A DNA stretch of 64,000 nucleotides from Trichinella spiralis (taxonomy: Eukaryota; Nematoda; Enoplea; Trichinellida; Trichinellidae): the NCBI GenBank assembly GCA_000181795.3, contig CM012955.1, positions 7,069,860-7,133,859 on the forward strand, in the 5' to 3' direction. The first letter of the stretch is position 1. Each line of letters opens with the position of its first letter. The notes below the pieces were generated by a model. It was not told where the DNA came from. It searched no databases and saw only the letters and a program-made list of their open reading frames with translations. This document shows, in pieces, positions 38,694 through 51,453 of the stretch. Both the position numbers and the translations under genes were made by a program.

Positions 38694-41600
38694 ATGAATT
38701 CCGAAGATTACGGAGAACAAACATTGACAGAAAAAGAACGATGTGCCAGGTAAGAGAACAGCCCCACTCACACACACAGACACGGACGACAATTAATAAA
38801 TTAACGTTGGTGATTTTTTTCCTTTTTCTCTTTTAAATTTTCTCTCTTACAATTTATTCAATTAATTTTCATATTCATATTCTACACAATCATATCCAGT
38901 TGTCGATCTGGTTTTCTTCATTATAATGATGATGATGATAAATACGATTGAGAATTTTTAATGAACATTAACATTAATGTTAACAAAATTGGTCTTGTAT
39001 TTGTTATTATTATTATTATATTATTTTTTTCTCACAAAATTCTTTTAAAACACAATTTCTCTAATTGAATATCAAACTCTTGACCGTAAGCATATTCACC
39101 AGGGGCTGAGAGTAGGGGGAGATGAAGGAGCGGAGCTCAGGGGAGCTGAGGGGAAGGGGGAGGGGCAAGGAACAACAAACACCACCACACCAGAGACACG
39201 CGGCAGCTAATCGTCGACAAACATGCTGCCAAGTTAACAATGATCCATTATTACCATTCGGCAAATAGCATTAGTTCGTTAGCATCGGTTGGATATTTTT
39301 AAATTAATTTTTCTTTTCAACCAAACGAACGCGAACATTCAGGTAATCATTTATTCCACTGGGGACACGGACGTCTGTTCACATTTTATACGCTTCAATG
39401 GAAATGGTAGAATTATTGATCCATTTATTGGCCACGATGTTTGGCCAACGCTTGACATGGCTTTCAGAACAATCGAAAAAATTACAAGAATATTTCATTT
39501 ATTCTATTTTTTCAATATTATAATAATTAACACATATCTTCTTATTTTCACATATCAATAATGAGAACAGGATAAAGTGGTGGAATATTTCACTTTTATA
39601 ATCTAATAATAATACGAATATTTTTTATTAATAAAATGGTGAAATTGAACAAATGAAAAGAGAAATTATTATTATAAGATTATTTCAATTTTTGTATACG
39701 CTTAGAAAATTATAAAATGAAATTTCTTTCCACATTTTTCTCGGATGTTTAATTTTTGAATTGAATCAATTGATGGTCGACATTCGGGTAACGACAGTGT
39801 CACGTTCCAGGGAAAACCACAGCGAAATCGAGCGTCGACGTCGAAACAAAATGACCCACTACATCAACGAATTGGCCGACATGGTGCCACAGTGCGCCGG
39901 TCTGGGTCGTCGTCCTGACAAGCTGACAATCCTGAGAATGGCCGTCTCGCACATGAAAGCCATAAGAAGTAACAGCTCAATTTAATTCATCAGTTTTTTT
40001 TTCTTTTGGAAATTTAATATCAGGATTATTTATTTTTTTGTTGAATATTTTTTTCTTCTTATTTTTTTGTTTGTTTTTTCTCATTTTTTTTCCGTGGATT
40101 TTCCTTTGTAAATTTTACAAAACTACATTACAGTAAGAAGACAGACAGACGAAGGTGGAAAATTACAGTAATAAGAATGAGAAAAAACGTTATGTTTTTT
40201 GTTTTTCATTTTTTTAAGAAATATATTGACCATTATTATTATTCGTATTATTATTTTACATTTGTTTTCAAATTTACAATAAATTCATTTAAATATTATG
40301 ATATGACAAATTAATCTTTTGTATTGTATATAGATTGTGAAGGAACAAGTTCGGATTCTTCGTATCGGCCGTCGTTTCTAACCGATCAGGAATTGAAACA
40401 TCTTGTACTGGAAGTAAGTTTGTTGTTGTCAGCATACTACTCGTAGTAGTAATTATTAGCATTATTGTACAGTGTGAATTTGCATGTTGTTTTCTTCTAC
40501 TTTTCAGGCTGCCAACGGTTTTATGCTAGTTGTCGGTTGTGACTCAGGGAAAGTGTTGTTCGTAGCCGATTCAATTTATCCAGTGCTGAATTTAACTCAA
40601 GTACTTTTTTTTACTTGATTATTGGAGAAAAAAAAGAGAAATTTTCTTATTATTATTATTATTTAAATAAAAAACGTTGTATAATTGGTATTTTTTTCTC
40701 GTTTGTTTCTTAACTTAAGGCTGAATGTATTGGTCATTCAATTTACGATCTTGTCCATCCTGAGGATATGAACAAAATCAAAGAACAACTGTCCGGCCTT
40801 GATGGGAACATGTTGAATCGAGTGTTGGATTTCAAAAGTAAGCACTTTATTTATTTCGATCAATGAACAAACAACAACAACAACAACTGTGTATGTATTT
40901 TCAGCTGGCACTGTAAAAAAAGAAAATCAACAAGGTAAATCAACATTGATTAATTGTTGTTTTTATTTATTAATTATCTATCAAATAAATAAATAAATAA
41001 ATATATATATATATATATACATTTTCAGCGTTGAATCGAGTACACATGAGCTGTCGCCGTGGATTCATTTGTCGCATGAAGCTTGGTCGTAGAGAAACGA
41101 CCAATTTGCATTTTAATCGTATGAGAAATCGGAGGCCAATTTTCATTCACAACGACAACCAGTACGTGGTTGTACATTGCACTGGATATGTGAAAAATTC
41201 CATTCCTCAGGGTAAAAATATATATATATATATTATCAATTGTTATGAAATAATTATAATTTGCATTACAGAATTGGAAGCGTGTGTCGATTCGAGCACA
41301 TCAGAAATGAAATCATTGGCCAAAGAACGATGTCTGATATGCATCGCCAGATTGCAAGTGTCGAATATGACGTCCAGTTCGAACGTAAATCAGCAAGAAT
41401 TCTGTATCCGATTGAATGAAGAAGGGAAATTTACATATTTGGACGAAAGGTGAGCAAAGTGAAAAAAGCAACTTTTCGTTGTAGTGGAATATTTCCATCA
41501 TTCATTTTCAGGGTCTATGGAATGCTTGGTTATAAGCCGCACGAGCTGATCGGCACGTGCTGGTGGGAATGCGTCCACTCGGAAGATCAAGCGAACGTGC

Positions 41601-42947
41601 GTGATGTGTTTAATCAAGGTGAGTGAGCCCTCTGATGGTTGACCCAATTCTTTTGCATTCTGATCATTGATTGATTTCAATTGCTTTACGTAAACAGCAC
41701 ATTATTGCACGGTAAACTGTCTGCTTGATTTTCTGTTCTTCTTCTGTCTCACTCTCTGCACATGCTGTGTTTTTATTTGCAATTTCAATTTTCTTCCTGC
41801 TTCAAGTGAGTATATCTGTCAACAACGTGAAGCAGCGTTACAAACAATAATTTTCACTACGAGCCGACCGGGCACTTCTTTCTAATCATAATAATTAATG
41901 ATATAATGTATAGTTCCAATTTTTGTTTTCAATCTAACAACTTTTGTACAGAAGATTTCCAGATAATTTTTTCAACACAAGTATGGAAATTTGTTTAGTG
42001 CTCAAATTGAAAGATCAAACGTTGTGCGTTATTTATCGATTCCGCTCAAAGTCGGACGAATGGATGTGCATGAGGACGTCGGTTTGGTCATTTTTCAATC
42101 CATTTTCTGAAGAATTTGAATTTGTAGTCGGTTCCAGTGTTTGTGTGAACTTTATGAGGTATCTAATCTTGTTGTATATCGAATCTGTTTTTTAACCATT
42201 GCACAAATAATACTAATAATAATAATTATTATTATTAACAGTTCCAAATCACCACCGAACAACACTGCTGGTGAACTGTGCACCGTGAACAATACCCCTG
42301 ATATGTTCGCTGCTGCTGGATATTTGACCACGGGTTCTACAAACGAGCTACAACCGAATATCAATATGACAACCCACTGGTTGAACAGTTCCGGTCCTGT
42401 TGAACAACAACCAGAATTGTATCCGTATCCGCAAAATTTACGCATTCCAGGTTGGGCTCGACAATTTCCCTCCCATTCATTCGGATGCATTAATTTGCCC
42501 AATTTCTCAACAGGTACATCTTACACTACGAATACATTACGACCAACGGATCCAACTGCGCATCATACTTTGTTTTCACATCGAGATTTCACTACACCTG
42601 CAGCATCGTTTACACCTCAGATGACAAATTCCGTCGACTCTGATTTGGTCAATTCGCACAATATTATTCTACCAGCTCAAAATGACTGGAATATGCACTA
42701 TTCTGCAAATGAGGTTCCTTGATATATACAAATATATTCGTAAAAAAAAATATTTTTATAATTTTCATTCCAATTCCAGGGTTTAACTGCTACTAATTCG
42801 GTGCCATCAAAGTACAACATGCCAACCGGTGGTGTTCAAGTGCAGACGACAAATCTGTGCAACAGTAATTGGTGGGGTACGGAACGAACCGACGCCAACT
42901 ATGATCGTGGAATCATTTCCCTCGGAGAACGATATTTACCACAATGA
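38694..42947 (+). CDS. ARNT: ARNT / AHA-1, bHLH-PAS transcription factor
   Basis: Common dimer partner of AHR, HIF and SIM-type bHLH-PAS factors; a nuclear E-box binder. Exons 38694-38749, 39811-39968, 40334-40413, 40508-40600, 40720-40837, 40905-40934, 41029-41211, 41272-41449, 41512-41618, 41999-42158, 42242-42713, 42780-42947; 600 residues. The basic region and HLH (about 18-71) include [14 protein letters not shown] and [21 protein letters not shown] begins near [20 protein letters not shown] and ends around the diagnostic VVHCTGY (about 232). PAS-B follows ([33 protein letters not shown]). The Ser/Asn/Thr-rich C-terminus is shorter than in vertebrate ARNT. The bHLH and HCTGY wording favours ARNT/Tango/AHA-1 over BMAL/Cycle. 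Exon 2 starts inside an apparent ORF: TTCCAG at 39805-39810 is the acceptor that restores AREN. Exon 10 placement follows the family's QVLKLK alignment. Confidence 0.94.
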
Positions 42948-43425
42948 ACAGCTATAGATAGCTATAGCTAATCGAATAGTCGAAATCATTCATCCATCCA
43001 TCCATCCATCATATCCCGGTTTTCTAGGTAAAGGGAAAAAACAGTTTGTGTTCGTTCGTTTTCACTTTGTTGTCTGTTTGTTCTCATTGGTGATGAAGGC
43101 AACTGCATTTATTTTGCAATTTTTTCACAAAATTATTTAAATTTATACTATGTTCGGCTGATATTTAAAAAAAACAAAACTTTTTTTTAATGTCTGCTTT
43201 GTCGTTTTCCAATGTTCATGTGAAAATATTAATAAAAACGTATAGTTTTCATACTTTTTTTAATCATCAAAATTCAAATTTCACACCGTATTATTATTAC
43301 TTTCAAAAGTTTAAAAATACACTATCGACTTTTGTAAAAGCAACTATACTATTGTAAAATATGATTGTAAAAAAGTGAAATCATCTGAATATAAAAATTT
43401 CATCCAATTTCAGAATTTCTACTCT
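42948..43425. other. Convergent 3' ends of ARNT and PLEKHB
   Basis: ARNT 3' UTR with a CCAT tandem run at about 42992-43009 and an AATAAA near 43230. The minus-strand PLEKHB gene ends at 43426. No coding signal in between. Confidence 0.45.
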
Positions 43426-44546
43426 TTAATAAAGCAACATCCAAGGCCACATTACAAACAAGCCCGCAGTAGCGCCTGCAAGCGTCGCAGCTGCCAAACT
43501 ATCACAGTATCTACCATAGTGCAATCGAGGATAGCTCACTGGAAGGCCTTAAAAATAACAACATGTTTAATAACAACAAATTATCCTGCTATCATAACCT
43601 ATAGGCAACCAATTTACTGCACGAGGAGGATATGCGGGTGCTCGATAAACATAGGTGAAGCTTGGTGGAAAACCTGATCCTTCAACTTCGAGGAATTCTT
43701 CAATGCTACTTATCCATGCCCTAAAACAAAATGAAATTTCAATTAAAATTCAAATTTTTTTTAAATTATTACTTACAATAAATATAATAAAAGTACTTTT
43801 CTAATATAATCTCAAAAATAATAAAATTCATCCTTTCAATTTACCGTAAACGCAATTCAACTGTACATATAACCTCATTATCTATTATTCTATTATTAGT
43901 TCGCAACATTTCACTTATTATTATTTCTGTTGCTAAGAGAAATTTCTCTGCCATCATCTTGACAAAATAATAAAAAGAGAAAATCTTCTAAGAGAAATGG
44001 CTCAAAATCACATTATTCACAAAAAACAAGCTTCGATGCTTTCACAGTGAGGATAAACTGGACTTTTGCAAATGCTATCTATGCTGGCAATTGATGTTAA
44101 CGTCACAAAGAGAAAAGAAAACACTTACAAAGCATCGTCTTCGTTTTCACCGGAAAAGTGCAAAATTTTGCACGAAGATTTCAAGCCGAATAAAGAATTT
44201 TCACTTCTTCCATTAGGTGGAGTTAAACCACCCTTAAAAAAGAACAATTAAAATTATCAAGTCTAGAATAGTTGCGCCAAACCAAGTAATTCCTTAAAAT
44301 CTGTGGACATTCACTGGGTAAGTTGACGCAGTGAATAATATTCGAAGAATTGCAACTGTTATATACAACCAGTCTTCCACTTTTATATAATACAAGCCAT
44401 GCATCTTTCCATCGATGCAATACGGACGCTGTGCAAAAAAAACAAACAAATTACTACATTCAATGACATGTAGCTCAAAAGTTACTTTGTCTTTTAACCC
44501 AACCACATTTTGCCACCGTATACGGTGTACAATCAACAACTTCCAT
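43426..44546 (-). CDS. PLEKHB2: PLEKHB (evectin) family, PH domain plus C-terminal membrane anchor
   Basis: Evectins are tail-anchored PH-domain proteins of recycling endosomes and post-Golgi membranes; in vertebrates the PH domain binds phosphatidylserine. Minus-strand exons in coding order: 44486-44546, 44283-44428, 44129-44232, 43599-43720, 43426-43547; phases agree and give 184 residues. The PH domain fills the first half: CGWVKRQTSVLHRWKDAWLV, LYKSGRLVVYN, TPPNGRSENSLFGLKSSCK and EDDALAWISSIEEFL. A Pro/Tyr-rich linker follows (YVYRAPAYPPRAVNW). A hydrophobic Gly/Ala C-terminus (SLAAATLAGATAGLFVMWPW) is the expected anchor; human PLEKHB2 ends in the same way. Introns are very short (43548-43598 is 51 bp). 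B1 and B2 cannot be distinguished here. Confidence 0.85.
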
Positions 44547-44894
44547 CTTATTTCGACGTAGACAAAGATACTTCCACCCTATGCTTACTTATCTTATGCA
44601 TACTGTCGTATAATAATTAAATGCAAGTAATTGCAAGTACTGATGCGAAGCTTTGCTTTAAATTATCGATAAAATGTTCAGATTATTGTTAATATAATAT
44701 TATTCAAATTATGAAATTAATTTTTTATGGAAATATGATAAACAAAGACACAGTTATTCAATATTGAAATAGTTTGTATTTGTTGGAAATGGAATTCCTT
44801 CATTTATACTTGATTGTTCAATTACTGTGAAATGTTTCATCATTTTGCGTTTATTTATAGATGGTCAATGATGATTTACGCATAGTTAGAGTCG

Positions 44895-45152
44895 ATGTCG
44901 TTTGCATTTGTCGAATCTTATTCAGTCAAATTTATCTGTGCTATTTGTCACGTTGACGTGATAAATCATACTATTGCTTGCAGAACAAAAAGTCGACAAA
45001 TGTTGACTGAGTATATCGACCTAACGGAACAACGACCACATTCACGAGATTTACGATGGTTGAAGTTAGAGGGGCTCGTTCGGTGCAATCCAGACGGAAG
45101 CCCAACCGGATGTCATTTACCGCCTCAGGGGATTACAGTCCGTTTTACATGA
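44895..45152 (+). CDS. Possible 85-residue protein, Cys/His-containing
   Basis: A single ATG-initiated ORF, 349 bp upstream of and divergent from the PLEKHB start. It contains CAICHVDVINHTIAC, a possible metal-binding spacing, and a Pro/Gly-rich end (GSPTGCHLPPQGITVRF). GC content rises toward its 3' end. I recognise no family. It could be one exon of a longer gene: GC-rich sequence continues to about 45340 and ends at a plausible GTAAGG donor (45336). Confidence 0.3.
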   Translation: MSFAFVESYSVKFICAICHVDVINHTIACRTKSRQMLTEYIDLTEQRPHSRDLRWLKLEGLVRCNPDGSPTGCHLPPQGITVRFT

Positions 45153-45858
45153 AGTGTAGAAGCATTGCTGGTTGCGTTGTTCTGTTCTAATTTTATCACT
45201 GTTTACCAGAGAACAGCTTGATAAAATCAGAGCAGGAGGATGTGAACAGAACACCGCTCAACAGTACCCTAGCTAGCTGACTGACAAAACTGCGGCAGTG
45301 GGCGTTTCCGACCAATCAAAAACCAGAGATATCGGTAAGGTTTTTTTTTGATCGTTTTATTTTAATGGCTAAATGAAGCATTTTCTATGAATCACACACA
45401 TACACACACACACGCGCGTAATATACTTGAAGTTATCAGTTATCAACGCAACATAATCATATAAATTCATTTTTCGTTTCAAATACTAATTAGGTAAAAC
45501 TGGAGAGGAAAAGCTTAAGACTTTTATTTGAAATTTTTGGAATTTTTAGCAAAAGAACAAATTAAAGAAACAACTGACTGAATTGTATAATTTGAACTAT
45601 ATAAAACGTTTATTTTTGAATACTGAACATTAAAAAGACAGAAGGGTATATAAATGGAAAATCGAATTCTGGATTAATGTAAAATATTAGGGGTTTCTAA
45701 ATTTGGTGTTCGCGGTGTTATCGGTGTTTTTCAATAAGAGGAAAAACTGCATATAGACAGTAGGAAATTCTTTGACCAACGCCACGTTTGGGATTAAAGA
45801 AAAAGATAATAAATCTTTTTGTTGGTATTATTGAAGAACAAGCTGACTGTGTATTTGG

Positions 45859-46065
45859 ATGGTGAAATGTTTCGTTTCCAAATCGAACGGTGATGAAGAA
45901 CGTCATGTTGGTTCTTCCAGACACGACGTTATTGAACAAATGGGCAAGATAACAGTTGAGCAGATATATAAGATACATAAGTGTGCTTGGTTACTGGAGA
46001 TGCTGAAAACCGTGCGAACAACAGCGAAATTATCAGTTCCGAAACCTGTGATCTGTTTATATTAA
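45859..46065 (+). CDS. Possible 68-residue ORF
   Basis: ATG-initiated and amino-acid-balanced, with a charged first half (SNGDEERHVGSSRHDVIEQM) and GKITVEQIYKI, faintly like the C-terminal part of ribosomal protein L11. The resemblance is too short to name it. It may be an exon or chance. Confidence 0.2.
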   Translation: MVKCFVSKSNGDEERHVGSSRHDVIEQMGKITVEQIYKIHKCAWLLEMLKTVRTTAKLSVPKPVICLY

Positions 46066-46218
46066 ACGCTCTGTTGTTGTTATTGTTGCAGCTGTAGAAT
46101 CCATCCAGTCTGACGACAAACTTTCAGAATTACATGTCCAGCAGTAAATAACACTGAGCCGCAGCATTTCATCTATGAAAGGAAAACATTGAACATGTAT
46201 GCATTTTTTAGTGATAAA

Positions 46219-46408
46219 TCAAAAAATGACCTCAGCTGTAACGCAAAGCAAGAGTATAACCAGTCCGACGTATGTACAGGTATTCATGTTCCTGCAAGAC
46301 GCGGTGGAAGCATACTTGGCATCGGAATCCCTGCTTTTCCATAGTGCGACTGCATCACTGTTGGCGTAGCTCCACCAACGCCTCAGCTTAGCCCTCGTAA
46401 GCCTAATA
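46219..46408 (-). CDS. Possible last exon of a CD225/dispanin-like membrane protein
   Basis: Minus-strand, GC-richer than its surroundings, preceded by a TATATTAG acceptor. It is open in one phase to a TGA at 46219-46221. The frame gives SYANSDAVALWKSRDSDAKY, then ASTASCRNMN and a hydrophobic segment TCTYVGLVILLLCVTAEVIF. The order (small/Ser residues, a charged turn, an Ala/Ser helix, a membrane helix near the C-terminus) recalls CD225/PRRT proteins. The upstream exon with the first helix was not found, so this is weak. Confidence 0.25.
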
Positions 46409-46440
46409 TAAATAACAACTTCCAAGTAATCATCATTGCA

Positions 46441-48645
46441 TTAAAATATTCAAATCAAACTAGGCGCCACTCCAGACCCAGTAATACCACTACCATCAAT
46501 TCAGAATTTGTGGGATATCGAAGTTTTCAATTTTTATTTCAAGTGCTTAAAACTTGCATTTAGGTACATACATCTGTTAAAGGTGGGCTTTCAGTCAGCA
46601 TGCTGACAGTGTGCTCACCATGAATTGACACAAATTAAACAGTGCGTTTTTCTCAACTGTTCGGTCGAAAGCGACGATATGCACTCTTACAACAGAACAC
46701 ATAGTTGTCTGGTGCTGAAATAGTCGAAATGTCTTAAAATCAAAAAAGCAACCTCATTTATGCATAATTTAAACATTTTACTTTGCGAAATCTATACAAA
46801 TTTGTCACTTGTTGAAGACATCTAATGTTTTGATTTTCAGTAATCTTACAGTATACAATAGAATAAAGTTTGTTTACAGAAAAGTAACTTCAATCTTTTT
46901 AAACGCAGGCACAAGAAAAAAATATTTGAACAATAAACCTTAAAACGATTCGAAATAATAGTTAGAACATCAAAAACCAACTCTAAAGGGCACTTTTGTG
47001 CCAATAATTGCGTACGTTTGTGGCAAAGTTTAAATTTTAAATGGTAGTTTTGATTTTAGTAAATATTGATAACTTTACTATTTGCAATTGAATTTTATTA
47101 CATTTAATATTCACAGTTTTAAAGTCAGCTTTATGTGTAGAAAACGTGGAAATTTATGATGACTGACATGCATTGAATTTTAATCCTTGCAGCTCAGTAA
47201 GAGTAACACAGCACTGCTGGTTTATTAACAAGGATCCATTATATAGATTGTGGGAAAATTTTGCAAGCTGAAGTATAGTAATATTATACGGTCTGTTAAA
47301 TTATACAAATTATGAGTAAATTGAAAATTTCCTTTCAAAATGATCGTTTTTGTTTCTGGAATACAGTATACCTAGAATGAAATTAGTTTGTTGAAATGGA
47401 AGAGTGTTTAATGTTGGATGCACCTGATGAATGTAATTGTTTTTATATACTTTTCTGTTTTATAATGTGAAACATCGGCGGATTTAAAATATTTATTATT
47501 TATAAAAAGAAATTTAGTTGAGGTAAGTGTGCAAACATTGCTCGAATTTTTGTTGTAATATTTTGGTTTGAATTTTTATTTCGATAAGTGCGCATGGTTC
47601 ATTATTACCGCCGTAGTTTGTTTACTCATTGTGAATATTGTGGAAAATGTACGTTTCGAAATTTGTTTACTTGCATGGTGTTCAAATTTATTCGAATCTT
47701 TTATGCTTGTAGAGAAGCTTGTTTGCTGATTGACTAAGCTTATCTCAAACTGATACATTGAAATTGTCTGTGAACATTTTGTTAGCGATGTCATTCAGTA
47801 ACAACAACGTAGTTTATTTCCGTCAAGTTTTGCGAAATGATAATAGTTGGAAAATTTGTTTTCAGCATTTTATTTCGACTGTATCATAAGTTATAATTAA
47901 CTGTTCATCATTTTTAGTGCTCGTTTATGATTCGATTTGTTTACTGTACCAGTTTGAACGGATGTAATTTTGATGAACAGTAGCTTGAAACAGGTTTAAT
48001 TAAATTCTCTGGTTCGTTTTCCTGTTCAACTGCTTATTTTGTTATGAATTATTAAATTTCAAACATTTCAATTCAGTTGTTTTCTTTAGTATACTTTGAA
48101 TTGTGACTTTAACTCTACATTTGGGAACGCTGTGATTTTTCTGAACTTCTGTGCTGTCAGTGTATGTTCATTGCTTTTTTTTCTCTGTATGGATTCATTA
48201 AATGATAACGCTGCTTTTGCCATAGCTATATTTATTACAGTAAACATTTTATGCAGATGAAATGTTTACTCAAATTGAAACCGTTTGCACGGTGTTATTA
48301 TTTATTGGTATAATTTGCGATGTTTCAAATTATATCAGAAATAACTTTCTGTTTTGATTGAGTTTTTATTTCTTATTTTTTGGTTTATACTTTAATTATA
48401 TTGTATTTTGGTAAAGAAAAAGCGATACACATGTGTATTTCTGATTTATGAAAAAGATTATTAGAAATGAGATAGAAAATTTTCACTTCTGATAATCAAC
48501 TTGCTATTTTTGATCGAGGTGTTGTATACTAACTAGTGTTCGATTGTTCAGTATTTCTGAATTCAAGGGAAATTTTGGAATTCGTGTTCACAAATATATT
48601 TCATAAAATTAATACTGTTCGTGATATATTGTTATTTTTAGAACA
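46441..48645. other. Non-coding region upstream of the zinc transporter
   Basis: AT-rich DNA without a supported ORF; it must contain the zinc transporter promoter. A TTTTTAG acceptor at about 48635-48641 lies four bases before the transporter's ATG, compatible with a spliced or trans-spliced leader. Confidence 0.4.
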
Positions 48646-49879
48646 ATGCTTCGAAGTTACGGTCCAGTAGCGCAGGCGATGCTGGGCTCATTGTTCACTT
48701 GGGGAGTAACGGCATTGGGTGCCGCAGGAGTGTTTTTTTTCAAACCTGATAATCGTTATGTTCTTGGTGAGTAAGTAGATTTTTAAATTTTTTTTTATTT
48801 TTTGGTATATGAAAATTCTCCTTTCAGTTATCGCATTATATATACGTATGTATGTATGTGCGAGGCACTGATTACTGATTAGTTTTAATTTGTTGTCTGT
48901 ATTGTTTTACAGTAGAACTGTTGTGCTGTGATGTTGAAAATTATATATTGCACAAACAAAGTTGTAACAAGCGAAAAGTGGATTTGTAGTTATCATTTGA
49001 ATCAAATATGCTGCACATCAGTTGAAAAGTTGAATTTGATTTTTTTCCTTTTTTTCAGACGGTAGCCTTGGCTTTTCAGCCGGTGTAATGACCGCAGCTT
49101 CGTTTTGGTCCCTTCTGGAACCTGCCATTAAGATCAGCGTCACTTTTCACAGTGAAATGGGATTTTTGATTGTTCTAATTGGCTTTCTGTGCGGCTGTTG
49201 GTTTTTGTCCATTTGTGACCGTTATTTTGGTGTCGGTGATCCGGTATGTAAATTGTTGATCGACTGTGAAAAGAAAACGGCCGCTTCGAATGTTGTCCAT
49301 ACGGTGCATTTGAACGCAACGCAGAGCGTCGATGTGGACAATTTTGGCGTACGAAGACGTGCAATGCGGGATGTGGAATTGTTCACCGAAGAAGAGATGT
49401 CGCCGGCTGCTCGTCGAAGTTGGCACAGGATTTTTCTTCTCGTCATGGCCATCACGTTGCACAATATACCGGAAGGTTTGGCCGTTGGAGTTGGATTCGG
49501 TGCAGTTGGCAGTGGAAATTTCGATTACAGTTTCGAAAAAGCGCGCAGTTTGGCTATTGGTATTGGATTGCAGAATTTTCCCGAAGGTTTGGCCGTCAGT
49601 TTGCCATTAGCCGCTTTCGGCTACAACAAATGGAGCAGCTTCTTCTTCGGTCAACTGAGCGGCATGGTGGAACCGATCGCGGCACTGTGCGGTGCGATTG
49701 GAATCACGCTGATGGAAAATTTGTTACCATTCGCTCTCAGTTTCGCTGCCGGAGCGATGATATACGTGGTCTTCGACGACGTGATACCCGAAGCACAGAG
49801 TCACGGTCACACGGATTTTGTCATTTGGTCACTCATTTTTGGTTTTTCCCTCATGATGACATTGGATGTTCTGTTTTAG
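48646..49879 (+). CDS. SLC39A11: ZIP11-type zinc transporter
   Basis: Zinc permease of the ZIP family, gufA/ZIP11 branch; moves zinc toward the cytosol, reported on Golgi and nuclear membranes in mammals. Two exons, 48646-48766 and 49059-49879, 313 residues. The N-terminus (MLGSLFTWGVTALGAAGVFF) and GSLGFSAGVMTAASFWSLLEP are the family's first two helices. The metal-binding helices carry HNIPEGLAVGVGFGA (about 174) and QNFPEGLAVSLPLA (about 211). GQLSGMVEPIAALCGA and FAAGAMIYVVFDDVIPEAQ follow. The cytosolic loop between helices 3 and 4 (about 100-160) is charged and has a different sequence from the human one. It lies 175 bp upstream of the MRPL24 start on the same strand. Confidence 0.94.
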
Positions 49880-50054
49880 TGGGGGGAGAGGGGGTGGGAT
49901 TCATTTCAACAAAATTCCAATTAATAAATCACTCACTGTGCTCTATTCTTTGTCGATATTGTTTTTTTCCTGTTGTTCAATATCAATCAATTTTGACTTT
50001 TATTTTATACATTTTCCTCATCATGCGTGTAATAAATTCATTTTCAGTTGCTCG
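49880..50054 (+). promoter_or_regulatory. Operon-like intergenic spacer with poly(A) and splice-acceptor signals
   Basis: A 175-bp gap. It holds AATAAA at 49923-49928 and at 50031-50036, then a TTTTCAG acceptor at 50041-50047, seven bases before the MRPL24 ATG. This order (poly(A) signal, then acceptor without a preceding donor) is what nematode operons use for trans-splicing of the downstream gene. Confidence 0.5.
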
Positions 50055-51453
50055 ATGCGATTCAGCGTTTTATTGCATTGCACTTATTTGAAAAATTTGC
50101 CCAAATCATACATTGAACAAGTGAAAAAGACAATACCGAAAAAAGTATTCCGAAATCGTTTCGGTACGCCAGAAATTGTTGAATACGAGTAAGTTCATCA
50201 CAAGTTTGGCGTCGAAAATTTATTCACTTGATTTGAAAAAATATTATTTTATTAATTAATTTATTTTTTGATGTTTGTTCTTCTATTATAACTTTGTGTT
50301 CAGACGAAAGCCTGAAGATTATGAATACACTGAATACAGACCTTGGGAGCAGGAAGCGGAAGTGCATCAACAGAAGTTGGATTACCAACGAAAAATGAAC
50401 AAAAAGGTTCGCCCCATAGCACCAATTTCAACTATTCCTGATGATCAGTGGATCATGTTTCGTGGTGATAGAGTACGTACAGTTTTTTTTTTAATTTAAA
50501 TTTTATCGGCATTCAACTTATTCCACTTGTATTTTTTTTATAGGTCGAAGTACTTGTTGGGAGGGATAAAGGAAAACAGGGTTTGATAAATTACATCGTC
50601 CGCGAACGTAACTGGTGTTTCGTTGAAGGTTTGAATTGCGTAAATATGGTCTTCTTACAATTTTATATGTATAGATGGATGTACAATAGAACTGTTTCAG
50701 AAATTTCAAATGGTAGGCGCCATTAAACAGATGGGTTACAAAGGTAACATGGTGAAAAAAGAATGCCCACTAGATGTGGAAAATGAAGTTGCTTTAGTAG
50801 ATCCAGTAGATTTGTGAGTGGCGTTTCAAATCATTATATTTAAATATAATAAATTATATTTAAATCAGATACATATTTGAATTTTCGTTTCTTTTTTTTA
50901 TACGTTTTTGTTTTACATCTTTCCAGTTTTTCAATTTCAAATTATTTGTCATCAATTTTGTTGCCAGCAATTTAATTTCTTTTCTAGCAACAAAATTAAT
51001 TATAATCATTTTACACAGAACTGAAATATTGTTTTATTAATATTATTGTTCTGTTATTGTTTGCGATATTGTTTTGTTGATTTGTCACTAAGAGACGGTT
51101 TTACTTTTTTCCAAGTAAGCCAACTAAAGTGGAATGGCGTTGGAATGAAAAAGGCGAAAAGATTCGAGTGAGCGTTCGATCCGGTCATCAGATACCAATA
51201 CCTATACGTTCTGAAGAAACTTTGGAATACGTTACTCCGGAAAGTTATTCAGGTTATTTTAACTTGCTCTTCAAAAAAAATGCGTAAAAAACAGCTGATC
51301 AGCTGGTTTTTAGAAAATGAAAAAGATACGACTGCTAAAGTGGTGTTGCAAAGAACTTTTGAACCTCAGCTGAAATTGTTTGAAGAAGAAATTATGGAAA
51401 TGTATGATATCCAAGGAGAGGTCTTTCATCAAAAAGATACTTACTGGTATTAA
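50055..51453 (+). CDS. MRPL24: Mitochondrial ribosomal protein L24 (uL24m)
   Basis: Large-subunit mitoribosomal protein with a KOW domain. Exons 50055-50188, 50304-50472, 50544-50639, 50701-50813, 51116-51252, 51314-51453; 262 residues (human 216). The N-terminus MRFSVLLHCTYLKNLPK is basic and plausible as a presequence. The KOW core is FRGDRVEVLVGRDKGKQG (about 95-112), then VRERNWCFVEGLN. VDPVDFKPTKVEWRW is rebuilt across the fourth intron exactly as in the family. The C-terminus ends TYWY, like human VYWY. An insertion rich in Glu/Tyr/Arg (about 40-80) explains much of the extra length. AATAAA occurs only five bases after the stop (51458-51463). Confidence 0.93.

Noticed and set aside
39289-39561. 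90-residue frame in ARNT intron 1
   Set aside because: No phase-compatible splice pair and no similarity to N-terminal ARNT exons.
41951-41980. Alternative ARNT acceptor giving an exon after TGTACAG at about 41951
   Set aside because: That frame meets a stop within 50 bp; the acceptor at 41997-41998 restores the conserved PAS-B sequence.
49420-50091. 223-residue plus-strand frame inside the zinc transporter
   Set aside because: Shadow of the ZIP reading frame in another phase; Arg/Gln-rich with no domain.
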